Shown: positions 41,062 to 49,865 of the stretch, piece by piece | Layout of the letters: the number at the start of each line of letters is the position of its first letter | How positions within the stretch are numbered: the stretch's first letter is position 1 | NCBI GenBank assembly: GCA_016214145.1 | Contig: JACRPA010000009.1 | Location: forward strand, 1-64,000 | Direction of reading: 5' to 3' | DNA: 64,000 nt | Origin: Rhodocyclales bacterium | Lineage (GTDB): Bacteria > Pseudomonadota > Gammaproteobacteria > Burkholderiales > Rhodocyclaceae | Position numbers and translations under genes: made by a program | The notes under the pieces: generated by a model | Databases searched by the model: none | Seen by the model: only the letters and a program-made list of their open reading frames with translations | Told to the model about the DNA's origin: nothing

Positions 41062-41462
41062 CGCCCCTCCGCCAGGAACTGGATGAAATCCGCCTTCTCG
41101 GCGGCGCTGCATTCGCGCCCCAGCACCTCGGTGCAGTTGCGGCGGAACCACTTCTCCGTCTTCGCCGGATCGGTGAAGCGGGCGGCTTCCGCACGCGGCG
41201 CCAGCGGCTTGATGGCCTTGCCGGTGACGGCGTGCCGGCCCGGCTGCGCCGGCGAATCGGTGTGGCAGGCCGCGCAGGCCGGCATCTTGTCCGAGACGGC
41301 GAAGCGCTTCGCATAGAACTCGGCGCCGCGCCGGGCGGAGGGCTGGAAGCCGGGCGACTGGCGGACCGCCTCGGCGGCATAGGTATCGATCATCTCCCGC
41401 GGCGTGGCCGCGGCAGCCGCCGCACTGACCGCCAGCAGGGCAAGAAGAATTGCTTTGGACAT
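41058..41462 (-). CDS. shp: SHP-like high-spin monoheme cytochrome c (DUF1924)
   Basis: The 134-residue product has a signal peptide (to about residue 19) and a single heme site CAACH (63-67). The C-terminal part EKWFRRNCTEVLGRECS holds N109-C110 and C118. In the characterised SHP an Asn serves as the sixth heme ligand and two Cys form a disulfide, and these residues fit that pattern. SHP binds oxygen, NO and small ligands; its physiological role is unsettled. A strong ribosome site (GGAAAGGAA) precedes the ATG, and a CTTAAG-N5-CTTAAC operator lies 49-65 bp upstream. Confidence 0.88.
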   Translation of the reverse strand: MSKAILLALLAVSAAAAAATPREMIDTYAAEAVRQSPGFQPSARRGAEFYAKRFAVSDKMPACAACHTDSPAQPGRHAVTGKAIKPLAPRAEAARFTDPAKTEKWFRRNCTEVLGRECSAAEKADFIQFLAEGR

Positions 41463-41510
41463 GGCCGTTCCTTTCCGTTGACAACACGGAGCGGAGTTTC
41501 GGCGGGCCGG

Positions 41511-41527
41511 CTTAAGCGCGGCTTAAC
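41511..41527 (-). promoter_or_regulatory. PmrA/QseB-type direct-repeat operator, site 2
   Basis: CTTAAG-CGCGG-CTTAAC has hexamers 5 bp apart, in the same orientation and spacing as site 1 at 37762. It lies 49-65 bp before the shp start codon. It is the likely binding site of the response regulator encoded at 39105-39770. Confidence 0.65.
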
Positions 41528-41721
41528 GGGTTGAAGCCGGGTTTGATTTGGCTCAAGGGGCGCCCCCCGTCAGGCTGATATATTCACTCCTAAATATTAT
41601 CGTTCCTTGATATTCCTGATGGGTTTTTGGGCTCCCGGCTTGCATTTGTTCACCATAAATATTTAAACTTAAACTAATTTGCAATCGGCCTGGACGGGCC
41701 AGGGAAGAAAGGGCACAGGAA

Positions 41722-44004
41722 ATGCGAATCGCGTGCATCGGCGGCGGGCCGGCGGGGCTGTACCTCGCCATCCTCATGAAGAAGGCCGACCCGGCCCACG
41801 ACATCACCGTCTACGAGCGCAACCGGCCGGACGACACCTTCGGCTGGGGCGTCGTCTTCTCCGACGCCACGCTGGGCAATTTCCAGCTGGCCGACCCGGA
41901 AAGCTACGAGGAGATCACCCGCAGCTTCCACCACTGGGACGACTGCGACGTCTTCTTCAAGGGCCGCAAGATCACCTCCGGCGGCCACGGCTACTGCGGC
42001 ATCGGCCGCCAGCGCCTGCTCAACATCCTGCAGGCGCGCGCCGCCGCGCTCGGCGTCAAACAGGCCTTCGAGACCGATGTGGCCGACGACGCGCAATTCG
42101 CCGATGCCGACCTGATCGTCGCCTCGGACGGCGTGAACAGCGTGGTGCGCAGGAAATACGCCGAGCACTTCCAGCCCGACATCGACGTGCGCAAGTGCCG
42201 CTACATCTGGCTCGGCACCCATCTCAAGCTGAACGCCTTCACCTTCATCACCGAGCCCTCGGAATGGGGCTGGTTCCAGGTGCACGCCTACCAGTTCGAC
42301 CGCGACACCAGCACCTTCATCGTCGAGTGCCGCGAGGAAACCTGGCTGGCCGCCGGCCTCGACAAGCTCGACCAGGCCGGCTCCATCGCCTTCTGCGAGA
42401 AGCTCTTCGCCAGGCACCTGCAGGGCAACAAACTGATGAGCAACGCCCGCCACCTGCGCGGCTCGGCTTGGCTCAACTTCAACCGCGTGCTCTGCAAAAA
42501 GTGGCATCACAAGAACATCGTGCTGATCGGCGACGCCGCCCACACCGCGCACTTCTCCATCGGTTCCGGCACCAAGCTGGCGATGGAGGATGCCATCGCC
42601 CTCGCCAGGACCCTGGCCGCCGAACCGGGCAACGTCGAGCACGCGCTGGCGCTCTACCAGGAGGAGCGCGAGATCGAGGCCCTCAAGCTGCAAAGCTCGG
42701 CGCGCAACCGCATGGAATGGTTCGAGAACGTGGCGCGCTACGCCCACCTCGAACCCGAGCAGTACGCCTACACGCTGCTCACCGGCAGCCAGCGCATCGG
42801 CCACGAAAACCTGCGCCTGCGCGACAAGGCCTACGTGGAGAGCGTCGAGACCTGGTTCGCGCAGAAGAGCGGCCTGCCGGCCAGGCCGCTGCCGCCGATG
42901 TTCACGCCCTTCCGCCTGCGCGAGCTGACCCTGAAGAACCGCGTCGTCGTCTCGCCCATGGCGATGTATTCCTGCCGCGACGGCGTGCCCGACGATTTCT
43001 ACATGGTCCATCTCGGCTCGCGCGCGCTGGGCGGCGCCGGGCTGGTGATGACGGAGATGACCTGCGTCGCGCCGGACGCCCGCATCACGCCGGGCTGCGC
43101 CGGGCTGTGGAACGAGGAACAGGCGCAAGGCTGGCGGCGCATCGCCGGCTTCGTGCATGCCCATAGCGATGCGCGCATCGGCCTGCAGCTCGGCCACGCC
43201 GGCCCGAAGGGCTCGACCCAGCTCGGCTGGGAACAGATCGACGAACCGCTGCCCGCGGGCAACTGGCCGCTGCTGTCCGCCTCGGCGATACCCTACGGCG
43301 CGCAGAACCAGGTGCCGAAGGCCATGACGCGCGCCGACATGGATGCGGTGCGCGAGCAGTTCGTCGCCGCCGCCCGCCGCGGCGACGCCGCCGGCTTCGA
43401 CCTGCTGGAGCTGCACTGCGCCCACGGCTACCTGCTCTCCAGCTTCCTCTGCCCGCTCACCAACAAGCGCAGCGACGAATACGGCGGCACGCTGGAAAAC
43501 CGCCTGCGCTACCCGCTCGAAGTCTTCCGCGCCGTGCGCGCCGCCTGGCCCGCGGACAAACCTTGCACGGTGCGCATCTCGGCCCACGACTGGGCGCCGG
43601 GCGGCAACACCGCGGCCGACGCGGTGGAGATCGCCCGCGCCTTCCAGGCCGCCGGCGCCGACATGATCGACGTCTCCTCCGGCCAGACGACGCGCGAGGC
43701 GCAGCCGGTCTACGGCCGCATGTACCAGACGCCGTTCTCCGACCAGATCCGCAACGAGACCGGCATCGCCACCATCGCCGTGGGCAACATCTTCGAGGCC
43801 GACCACGTCAATTCCATCATCGCCGCCGGCCGCGCCGACCTGTGCGCCATCGCCCGGCCGCACCTGGCCGATCCGGCGTGGACGCTGCATGCGGCGGCGC
43901 AGATCGGCTACGGCGATGCCGCCTGGCCGAAGCAGTACCTGACCGGCAAGTCGCAACTCGAGCGCAACCTGGCGCGCGCCGCCCAGCTGGCGATCCGCGC
44001 ATGA
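41722..44004 (+). CDS. abmA: 2-aminobenzoyl-CoA monooxygenase/reductase (flavin monooxygenase-Old Yellow Enzyme fusion)
   Basis: This 760-residue fusion has an N-terminal FAD aromatic hydroxylase (about 1-385: [44 protein letters not shown]). Its C-terminal FMN Old Yellow Enzyme domain (about 390-745) has [47 protein letters not shown] and [18 protein letters not shown]. This matches the Azoarcus evansii enzyme that hydroxylates and reduces 2-aminobenzoyl-CoA to 2-amino-5-oxocyclohex-1-ene-carbonyl-CoA; the same architecture is also called salicylyl-CoA 5-hydroxylase/oxidoreductase. AGGAA precedes the ATG. The 259-bp upstream gap is unusually AT-rich and probably holds the promoter and the MarR site. 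Confidence 0.92.
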   Translation: MRIACIGGGPAGLYLAILMKKADPAHDITVYERNRPDDTFGWGVVFSDATLGNFQLADPESYEEITRSFHHWDDCDVFFKGRKITSGGHGYCGIGRQRLLNILQARAAALGVKQAFETDVADDAQFADADLIVASDGVNSVVRRKYAEHFQPDIDVRKCRYIWLGTHLKLNAFTFITEPSEWGWFQVHAYQFDRDTSTFIVECREETWLAAGLDKLDQAGSIAFCEKLFARHLQGNKLMSNARHLRGSAWLNFNRVLCKKWHHKNIVLIGDAAHTAHFSIGSGTKLAMEDAIALARTLAAEPGNVEHALALYQEEREIEALKLQSSARNRMEWFENVARYAHLEPEQYAYTLLTGSQRIGHENLRLRDKAYVESVETWFAQKSGLPARPLPPMFTPFRLRELTLKNRVVVSPMAMYSCRDGVPDDFYMVHLGSRALGGAGLVMTEMTCVAPDARITPGCAGLWNEEQAQGWRRIAGFVHAHSDARIGLQLGHAGPKGSTQLGWEQIDEPLPAGNWPLLSASAIPYGAQNQVPKAMTRADMDAVREQFVAAARRGDAAGFDLLELHCAHGYLLSSFLCPLTNKRSDEYGGTLENRLRYPLEVFRAVRAAWPADKPCTVRISAHDWAPGGNTAADAVEIARAFQAAGADMIDVSSGQTTREAQPVYGRMYQTPFSDQIRNETGIATIAVGNIFEADHVNSIIAAGRADLCAIARPHLADPAWTLHAAAQIGYGDAAWPKQYLTGKSQLERNLARAAQLAIRA

Positions 44005-44052
44005 ACCCGCAAGGCAACCCATCCGCTTTCAGAAACCCATGGAGATCATGAA

Positions 44053-44559
44053 ATGAGCAAAAAACAGCGGGCAACCGCCCAGCGATCCGACCACGAAACC
44101 CGGGTCACCGACGACCACCACCAGTCGCTGCGCCTGTGGCTGCGCATGCTGGCCTGCACCAACCTCATCGAGGCCCACGTCCGCAGCAGGCTGCGCGTGA
44201 ATTTCCAGACCACGCTGCCGCGCTTCGACCTGATGTCGCAGCTCGAGCGCAACCCCGACGGCCTCAAGATGGGCGAGCTGTCCCGGCGCATGATGGTCAC
44301 CGGCGGCAACGTCACCGGCATCACCGACCAGCTCGTCTCCGAGGGCCTGGTCGTGCGCGAAGACAACCCGAAGGACCGCCGCGCCTACATCGTCAAGCTG
44401 ACCAAGGAGGGCCGCCGCGTCTTCCGCGCCTGGGCCGACGAGCACGAGGACTGGATCATCAAGCTCTTCGACGGCCTCGGCGACAAGGAAAGGGAGCAGC
44501 TCTACGGCCTGCTGGCGCAGCTCAAGCAGCATGTCGCGGACGCCAGCGAGGGACGCTAG
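44053..44559 (+). CDS. MarR-family transcriptional regulator
   Basis: This 168-residue protein has the MarR winged helix (TTLPRFDLMSQLERNPDGLKMGELSRRMMVTGGNVTGITDQLVSEGLVVRE, wing DNPKDRRAYIVKLT). MarR proteins in aromatic acid clusters usually repress and are released by the aryl-CoA thioester, as with BadR or related regulators. It lies between the monooxygenase and the CoA ligase, all in one direction, so it probably controls this pathway and itself. The operator is not identified; the AT-rich stretch at 41580-41680 is the best place to look. Confidence 0.93.
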   Translation: MSKKQRATAQRSDHETRVTDDHHQSLRLWLRMLACTNLIEAHVRSRLRVNFQTTLPRFDLMSQLERNPDGLKMGELSRRMMVTGGNVTGITDQLVSEGLVVREDNPKDRRAYIVKLTKEGRRVFRAWADEHEDWIIKLFDGLGDKEREQLYGLLAQLKQHVADASEGR

Positions 44560-44565
44560 GGCGTC

Positions 44566-46188
44566 ATGACTCCGTCGGCGCACATCGACACCTTCGCCCG
44601 CAACAACCTGCCGCCGCGCAGCGAGTGGCCCGAGCTGGTCTTCGACCGGCCGGAACTGCGCTATCCGCCGCGCCTGAACTGCGCGGCGGAACTCCTCGAC
44701 AGGATGGTCGCTTCAGGCCACGGTGATCGCCCCGCGCTCTGGGCGCCGGTCTCTGGCCGCCCGCTGCATTGCACCTACCGCCAGTTGCTCGCCCGCGCCA
44801 ACCGCATCGCCCGCGCCCTGCGCGAGGACCTCGGCCTGGTGCCCGGCAACCGCGTCCTGCTGCGCGGCCCGAACAATCCGATGATGGCCGCCTGCTGGCT
44901 GGGCATCGTCAAGGCCGGCGGCATCGCCGTGGCCACCATGCCGCTGCTGCGTGCGAAGGAGCTGACGCAGATCGCCGTCAAGGCGCGCTGCAGCCTCGCC
45001 CTCTGCGACGCACGCCTGCTCGACGAACTCGAACAGGCGCGGCCGGATTGCCCGGACTTGAAGCGCATCGTCGCCTTCAACAGCGACGGTTCCGCTTCGC
45101 TCGAAGCGCGCCTCGCGGGCAAGCCCGATACCTTCGACAACGTCGACACGGCGGCCGACGACGTCGCGCTGATCGCCTTCACCTCCGGCACCACCGGCCA
45201 GCCGAAGGGGACAATGCATTTCCACCGCGACGTGCTGGCGATGTGCGACGCCTTCCCGCGCTCGGTGCTGAAGCCCGGCCCGGACGACATCTTCTGCGGC
45301 ACGCCGCCGCTGGCCTTCACCTTCGGCCTCGGCGGCATGCTCTGCTTCCCGCTGCGCGCCGGCGCCTCGACGGTGCTGGTCGAGCGGCTGATGCCGGACA
45401 CGCTGCTGCAGACGATCCGCGACTTCAAGGCCACCATCTGCTTCACCGCGCCGACCTTCTGGCGCCAGATGGCCCCGCTCGCCGCGCAGGGCGGCATCGG
45501 CCGCCTGAAGAAATGCGTCTCCGCCGGCGAGGCCCTGCCCGACGCCACGCGCCAGTTGTGGAAGCAGGCCAGCGGCATCGAGATCATCGACGGCATCGGC
45601 GCCACCGAAATGATCCACATCTTCATCTCCTCGCCGCCCGGGAAGGTGCGCCGCGGCGCCGTCGGCCAGGTCGTGCCGGGCTACCGCGCGCGGATCGTCG
45701 ACGAAAATGGCAAGCCGCTGCCGCCGGGTTCAGTCGGCCGGCTGGCGGTGAAGGGGCCGACCGGCTGCCGCTATCTCGCCGACCCGCGCCAAAGTCAGTA
45801 CGTGCAGGACGGCTGGAACCTCACCGGCGACGCCTTCTCCATGGACGCCGACGGCTATTTCACCTACCAGGCGCGCACCGACGACATGATCGTCTCGGCC
45901 GGCTACAACATCGCCGGCCCGGAGGTCGAGAGCGCGCTGCTGGCGCATCCGGCGGTGGCCGAATGCGGCGTGATCGGCGTGCCCGACGAGGAGCGCGGCC
46001 AGATCGTCAAGGCCGTCGTCGTCCTGCGCGACGGCCACAAGCCGGGCGAGGCGCTGGTGCGCGAGCTGCAGGACTTCGTCAAGCAGGCCATCGCCCCCTA
46101 CAAATACCCGCGCGCCGTCGAGTTCGTCGAGGCGCTGCCCAGAACGGAGACAGGCAAGCTGCAACGCTTCCGCCTGAGACAAACATGA
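44566..46188 (+). CDS. abmG: 2-aminobenzoate-CoA ligase (benzoate-CoA ligase family)
   Basis: This 540-residue AMP-forming acyl-CoA synthetase has motifs IAFTSGTTGQPKGTMHFH (P-loop), GIGATEMIHIF, YVQDGWNLTGDAFSMDADGYF and the catalytic Lys near PRTETGKLQRF. The opening DTFARNNLPPRSEWPELVFD is typical of 2-aminobenzoate-CoA ligases. It would activate anthranilate to 2-aminobenzoyl-CoA for the fused monooxygenase/reductase two genes upstream. It starts 6 bp after the MarR gene. The word AAAGTCAGT occurs in it at 45791. Benzoate or another aryl acid as substrate is a less likely alternative given the context. Confidence 0.9.
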   Translation: MTPSAHIDTFARNNLPPRSEWPELVFDRPELRYPPRLNCAAELLDRMVASGHGDRPALWAPVSGRPLHCTYRQLLARANRIARALREDLGLVPGNRVLLRGPNNPMMAACWLGIVKAGGIAVATMPLLRAKELTQIAVKARCSLALCDARLLDELEQARPDCPDLKRIVAFNSDGSASLEARLAGKPDTFDNVDTAADDVALIAFTSGTTGQPKGTMHFHRDVLAMCDAFPRSVLKPGPDDIFCGTPPLAFTFGLGGMLCFPLRAGASTVLVERLMPDTLLQTIRDFKATICFTAPTFWRQMAPLAAQGGIGRLKKCVSAGEALPDATRQLWKQASGIEIIDGIGATEMIHIFISSPPGKVRRGAVGQVVPGYRARIVDENGKPLPPGSVGRLAVKGPTGCRYLADPRQSQYVQDGWNLTGDAFSMDADGYFTYQARTDDMIVSAGYNIAGPEVESALLAHPAVAECGVIGVPDEERGQIVKAVVVLRDGHKPGEALVRELQDFVKQAIAPYKYPRAVEFVEALPRTETGKLQRFRLRQT

Positions 46189-46200
46189 TCGCTACAATAT

Positions 46201-46281
46201 GTAGGTCGGGCTTCAGCCCGACTCCAGCGGCCGATGTCCCACAGGGATTTCCTTCGGTCATCGGGCTGAAGCCCGACCTAC
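46201..46281. repeat. Inverted repeat pair, GTCGGGCTTCAGCCCGAC family
   Basis: Two facing hairpin units occupy the 106-bp gap between the ligase and thioesterase genes of the same direction. It may weaken or end transcription inside the cluster. Confidence 0.85.
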
Positions 46282-46294
46282 AAGAAAGAACCCC

Positions 46295-46753
46295 ATGAGC
46301 CAGAACTGCCGCATCCTCGGCGACACCTTTTACAGCGACATGCTGGTGCGCTTCTCGCATTGCGACCCGGCCGGCATCGTCTTCTATCCGCAGTACTTCA
46401 TCATGTTCAACGGCCTGGTGGAGGACTGGTTCAACCATGGGCTCGGCTTGAATTACGCCCGCACCATCACCGAACACCGCCTCGGCTTCCCCATCGTCAA
46501 GCTCGAATGCGACTTCGTCGCCCCCTCGAAGATCGGCGAGATCATCACGCTGGGGCTGAAGCTGGAGCGGCTGGGCAAGAGCTCGATGGCGATCGCCGTC
46601 GATTGCCGCCATCGGAAGGAGGAACGCCTGCGCGCGAAATTCGTGCTGGTGGCCATGGACCTGGACGCCCAGCGCGCCCAGCCGATACCCGAGGACCTGC
46701 GCGAGCTGATGCTGGCATTCCAGCAGGGACAACTCGACATCAATAACCATTAA
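46295..46753 (+). CDS. Acyl-CoA thioesterase, 4-hydroxybenzoyl-CoA thioesterase type
   Basis: This 152-residue hot-dog protein opens FYSDMLVRFSHCDPAGIVFYPQYF, where D24 is the catalytic Asp of the 4-HBT class. It continues GFPIVKLECDFVAPSKIGE and LGLKLERLGKSSMAIAVDC. In aryl-CoA clusters such enzymes release CoA from dead-end thioesters or recycle substrate. It lies between the ligase and ridA in one direction, so it is part of the 2-aminobenzoate group. The exact substrate is inferred. Confidence 0.9.
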   Translation: MSQNCRILGDTFYSDMLVRFSHCDPAGIVFYPQYFIMFNGLVEDWFNHGLGLNYARTITEHRLGFPIVKLECDFVAPSKIGEIITLGLKLERLGKSSMAIAVDCRHRKEERLRAKFVLVAMDLDAQRAQPIPEDLRELMLAFQQGQLDINNH

Positions 46754-46773
46754 CCCCAGGAGAGAGATATGAA

Positions 46774-46851
46774 CCCCCACGCTCACTTGCGTTCGCTGCC
46801 CCCCGAGGGGGCGCATGCCTCACTTGGGGCGGCCCTGCGGGAGGCATGGTC
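46774..46851. repeat. 80-bp repeat carrying a ribosome binding site, copy 2
   Basis: A close copy of 3541-3620 (CCCCCACGCTCACTTGCG ... GCGGGAGG). Upstream, AGGAGAGAGATATGAA (46758-46773) looks like an old ribosome site plus start codon that the repeat now separates from ridA. GGGAGG at 46839-46844 lies exactly 7 bases before the ATG at 46852, the same spacing as at tgt. Confidence 0.8.
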
Positions 46852-47247
46852 ATGATCCAGATGCTCAACCCGACGGACTGGATGCGGCCGAAAGGCTATT
46901 CCAACGGCGTCACGGCCGCCGGCCAGATGATCTTCGTCGCCGGCCAGGTGGGCTGGGACGGCAACGAGGTCTTCCAGACGGACGACCTGGTCGGCCAGGT
47001 GCGCCAGGCGCTCGCCAACATCGTCGCCATCCTCGCCACGGCCGGCGCCAAGCCCGGGCACATCGTGCGCATGAACTGGTACCTCGCCGACAGCAACGAA
47101 TACAACGCGCGCCTGGCCGAGATCGGCGAGGCCTACCGCGACACCATCGGCCGGCATTTCCCCGCCATGACCGCCCTCCAGGTGGCCGGCTTCGTCGAGG
47201 ACGGCGCCAAGGTGGAAATCGAAGTGACAGCCATGCTGCCGGCCTGA
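46852..47247 (+). CDS. ridA: RidA-family enamine/imine deaminase
   Basis: This 131-residue Rid protein has NPTDWMRPKGYSNGVTAAGQMIFVAGQVGWD at the start, AILATAGAKPGHIVRMNWYL, and the C-terminal FPAMTALQVAGFVEDGAKVEIE. The usual catalytic Arg region (near the end, P-RxxxxV) reads FPAMTALQV here, so the classic RidA arginine appears absent and it may belong to another Rid subgroup. The start at 46852 is favoured over ATG 46846 because the Shine-Dalgarno in the upstream repeat is 7 bases from it. In a pathway that makes an enamine product, hydrolysis of that enamine is a plausible role. Confidence 0.85.
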   Translation: MIQMLNPTDWMRPKGYSNGVTAAGQMIFVAGQVGWDGNEVFQTDDLVGQVRQALANIVAILATAGAKPGHIVRMNWYLADSNEYNARLAEIGEAYRDTIGRHFPAMTALQVAGFVEDGAKVEIEVTAMLPA

Positions 47248-47282
47248 CAATAGGCTATTCTGGCTGGCGGAGGATATCCGCC

Positions 47283-48134
47283 TTGACCACGCTGACGCCC
47301 GCCGAACTCGACCGCCAGTACAACGCCCGCGCCGCGATTCCCGGGCATCCGGAAATCCTCGCCCGCTGGGCGGCGCGCTCCGCCCGGGCGCGGCAGGAGC
47401 GGCATTGCGAGACGGACTACTACTACGGCGCGACGCCGGCGGAAACCCTGGATTTCTTCCCGGCGCGCCAGGCCGGCGCGCCCCTCCTCGTCTTCATCCA
47501 CGGCGGCTGGTGGCGCTCGCTCGACAAGCGCGACTTCTCCTTCCTCGCCCCGCCCTTCGTCGACGCCGGCGCTTCCGTCGCGCTGATCAATTATTCGCTG
47601 GCGCCGCAGGCGCGCATCGAGGACATCGTGCGCCAGGCCCTGCGCGCCTGCGCCTGGTGCTGGCGCAATGCGCGCAGCCTCGGCGCCGACCCGGAGCGGA
47701 TCCATGTCGCCGGACACTCCGCAGGCGGCCACCTGGCGGCGATGATGCTGGCGGCCGACTGGCCGGCCTGGGCGCCGGACCTGCCGCCGCAACTGCTGCG
47801 CGGCGGACTGGCCGTCTCCGGCGTGTTCGACCTGGAACCCGTCTCGCGCACGCCCTTCCTGAAGCAGGACCTGCGGCTGGGCCGGACGGCCGCGCGGCGC
47901 GCCAGCCCGGTGCGCTACCTGCCGCCGCGCAGCGTGCCCCTGCACACCGCGGTGGGGGCCGAGGAGAGCGCCGAGTTCCACCGCCAGACCCGCCTCATCC
48001 GGGAGGCCTGGCCGCAGTGCGCCGCCGGCCACCTGACGCTGGACGGCCACAACCACCTCACCGTGCTGGAAGAACTCGGCGCTCCGTCCAGCCCCCTGCA
48101 CCGCAGCGCCCTGCGCATGATGGGCTTGCCCTGA
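47283..48134 (+). CDS. Alpha/beta hydrolase resembling KynB-type arylformamidase/esterase
   Basis: This 283-residue hydrolase has the oxyanion motif VFIHGGWWRSLDKRDFSFLA, ALINYSLAPQARIEDIVRQA, and the nucleophile elbow HVAGHSAGGHLAAMML (Ser). A C-terminal His lies in DGHNHLTVLEELG. These features match esterases/formamidases of the kynurenine formamidase type found in animals and some bacteria. The start is TTG 47283, supported by GGAGGA 8 bases upstream; no ATG fits. It closes the 2-aminobenzoate group. N-formylkynurenine or another N-formylarylamine is a possible substrate, by inference only. Confidence 0.82.
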   Translation: MTTLTPAELDRQYNARAAIPGHPEILARWAARSARARQERHCETDYYYGATPAETLDFFPARQAGAPLLVFIHGGWWRSLDKRDFSFLAPPFVDAGASVALINYSLAPQARIEDIVRQALRACAWCWRNARSLGADPERIHVAGHSAGGHLAAMMLAADWPAWAPDLPPQLLRGGLAVSGVFDLEPVSRTPFLKQDLRLGRTAARRASPVRYLPPRSVPLHTAVGAEESAEFHRQTRLIREAWPQCAAGHLTLDGHNHLTVLEELGAPSSPLHRSALRMMGLP

Positions 48135-48152
48135 ACAGCGCCCCGTTGGGGG

Positions 48153-48286
48153 TATAATGACTTCCAGTTTGCCGTTACGCCGGTTAGCGCTCGCAAACCT
48201 GTCAGGTCAATCCCGACTTCACTTTCCCAGATTTTTCGTTGCCTGAACCGGTACGCTTGACAGCGCAGGCCGATTCAGGAGAACCA
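48153..48286 (+). promoter_or_regulatory. Promoter and long leader of rhlE
   Basis: TATAAT at 48153-48158 would give a transcript with a leader of about 120 bases before the rhlE ATG. The leader holds GCCGGTTAGCGCTCGCAAACC and ACCTGTCAGGT, which can form competing short stems, and ends with CAGGAG before the start. Long structured leaders controlling DEAD-box helicase genes are known in other bacteria; I cannot assign this one to a named RNA family. Confidence 0.5.
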
Positions 48287-49756
48287 ATGACTTTCGAAGA
48301 ACTCGGGCTGCTGCCCGAACTGCTCAAGGCGGTGGCCGACGCAGGCTACACCGAACCCACCCCCATCCAGGCCCAGGCCATCCCCGTCGTCATCGCCGGG
48401 AAGGACGTCATGGGCGGCGCCCAGACCGGCACCGGCAAGACCGCCGGCTTCGTCCTGCCGCTGCTGCAGCGTCTCGCCCGCCACGCCAGCACCAGCCCTT
48501 CGCCCGCCCGCCATCCGGTGCGCGCGCTGATCCTCACGCCGACGCGGGAGCTCGCCATGCAGGTGCACGAAAGCGTGCAGACCTACGGCAAGTACATTCC
48601 GCTGCGCGACCTCGTCGTCTATGGCGGCGTGGACATCAAGCCGCAGACCGAGGCGCTGCGAAAGGGCGTCGAGATCGTCGTCGCCACGCCGGGGCGCCTG
48701 CTCGACCACGTGCAGCAGAAGAGCGTGAACTTCAACAGCGTCGAAGTGCTGGTGCTCGACGAAGCCGACCGCATGCTCGACATGGGCTTCATCCCCGACA
48801 TCAAGCGCATCCTCGCCATGCTGCCGAAGGAGCGGCAGAGCCTGCTCTTCTCCGCCACCTTCTCCGAGGAGATCAAGCGGCTCGCCGACTCGATGCTGAA
48901 GGCGCCGGTGCTGATCGAGGTGGCGCGCCGCAACGCCGTCACCGAGACCGTGACGCACCGCATGCACCTCGTCGATCAGGACCACAAGCGTCAGCTGCTC
49001 GCGCACATGCTGAAGACCAGCAGCCTGAAGCAGGTGCTGGTCTTCGTCGGCACCAAGTTCGGCGCCAGCCGCCTGGCGGTCTATCTCGAAAAGCAGGGCA
49101 TCGAGGCCACGGCCATCCACGGCGACAAGAGCCAGCAGCAGCGCACCGAAGCGCTGGAAGCCTTCAAGAGCGGCAAGGCGCGCGTGCTGGTGGCCACCGA
49201 CGTCGCCGCGCGCGGCCTCGACATCGACGACCTGCCGCACGTCATCAACTTCGAACTGCCGCACGTGCCGGAGGACTACATCCACCGCATCGGCCGCACC
49301 GGCCGCGCCGGCAAAGAGGGCGACGCCACGTCGCTGGTCTGCGCCGAGGAGCGCGGCAAGCTGGCCGAGATCGAGAAGCTCATCAAGCGGCCGATCGAGC
49401 AGGTCGCCGTGCCCGGCTTCGAACCGGGAGCGGCATTCTCCGAGCCGATGGAAAAGGGCCGCCGCGGCCGCAGCGGCGCCAGCCGCCCCGAAAGAAGCGA
49501 AGGCGGCCGGGACAAGCCCGCCGCCCCGCGCCGCGAGTCCCGCGACGACCACAAGCGCGAGCCGCGCGAACCCCGCCGCATCGAGCCGGCCAAGCAGAAG
49601 CTGCCCAAGCTGGATTTCGATCCGAGCAAGCCTTACGAGTCAAGAGTCAGCGCCCAGGACACGGCGGCGCCCGAGCCGAAGCGCTCGCACCACCGTCCGA
49701 AGCGCGCCGTCCCGGCGCTGCTGGGCGGATTGCCCAAGCCCGAGCCGGAGAAGTGA
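48287..49756 (+). CDS. rhlE: ATP-dependent DEAD-box RNA helicase, RhlE type
   Basis: The 489-residue helicase shows the full motif series: Q motif [23 protein letters not shown], Ia PTRELAMQ, Ib [38 protein letters not shown] and [10 protein letters not shown]. After residue about 390 comes a low-complexity basic tail rich in Arg, Glu, Pro and Ser, typical of RhlE proteins that act on ribosome assembly and RNA decay at low temperature. The start 48287 is set by TTCAGGAG; the frame is open to 48239 but without homology. A repeat follows the stop. Confidence 0.95.
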   Translation: MTFEELGLLPELLKAVADAGYTEPTPIQAQAIPVVIAGKDVMGGAQTGTGKTAGFVLPLLQRLARHASTSPSPARHPVRALILTPTRELAMQVHESVQTYGKYIPLRDLVVYGGVDIKPQTEALRKGVEIVVATPGRLLDHVQQKSVNFNSVEVLVLDEADRMLDMGFIPDIKRILAMLPKERQSLLFSATFSEEIKRLADSMLKAPVLIEVARRNAVTETVTHRMHLVDQDHKRQLLAHMLKTSSLKQVLVFVGTKFGASRLAVYLEKQGIEATAIHGDKSQQQRTEALEAFKSGKARVLVATDVAARGLDIDDLPHVINFELPHVPEDYIHRIGRTGRAGKEGDATSLVCAEERGKLAEIEKLIKRPIEQVAVPGFEPGAAFSEPMEKGRRGRSGASRPERSEGGRDKPAAPRRESRDDHKREPREPRRIEPAKQKLPKLDFDPSKPYESRVSAQDTAAPEPKRSHHRPKRAVPALLGGLPKPEPEK

Positions 49757-49770
49757 CTGACTCACCCCAT

Positions 49771-49836
49771 GTAGGTCGGGCTTCAGCCCGACAACGGCCT
49801 GAAGTCGGCCTGAAGTCGGCCTGAAGGCCGACCTAC
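49771..49836. repeat. Inverted repeat pair, GTCGGGCTTCAGCCCGAC / GTCGGCCTGAAGGCCGAC type
   Basis: The left unit carries the GGGC form and the right unit the GGCC form of the hairpin family, with the right core (AGTCGGCCTGA) tandemly repeated. It lies between rhlE and the ferredoxin reductase gene. Confidence 0.8.
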
Positions 49837-49865
49837 ATCCGGCACGAAGTCCGATCGGAGGCCGC

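Noticed and set aside
40706-41380. Open frame of 224 codons overlapping the shp and diheme cytochrome genes
   Set aside because: It is an alternative frame over two genes that each carry signal peptides and CXXCH motifs and overlap by GTGA.
46758-46773. Start of ridA at the ATG 46769 just after AGGAGAGAGAT
   Set aside because: This ATG is followed by the 80-bp repeat and is not in frame with the conserved Rid protein; ATG 46852 with its own ribosome site fits better.
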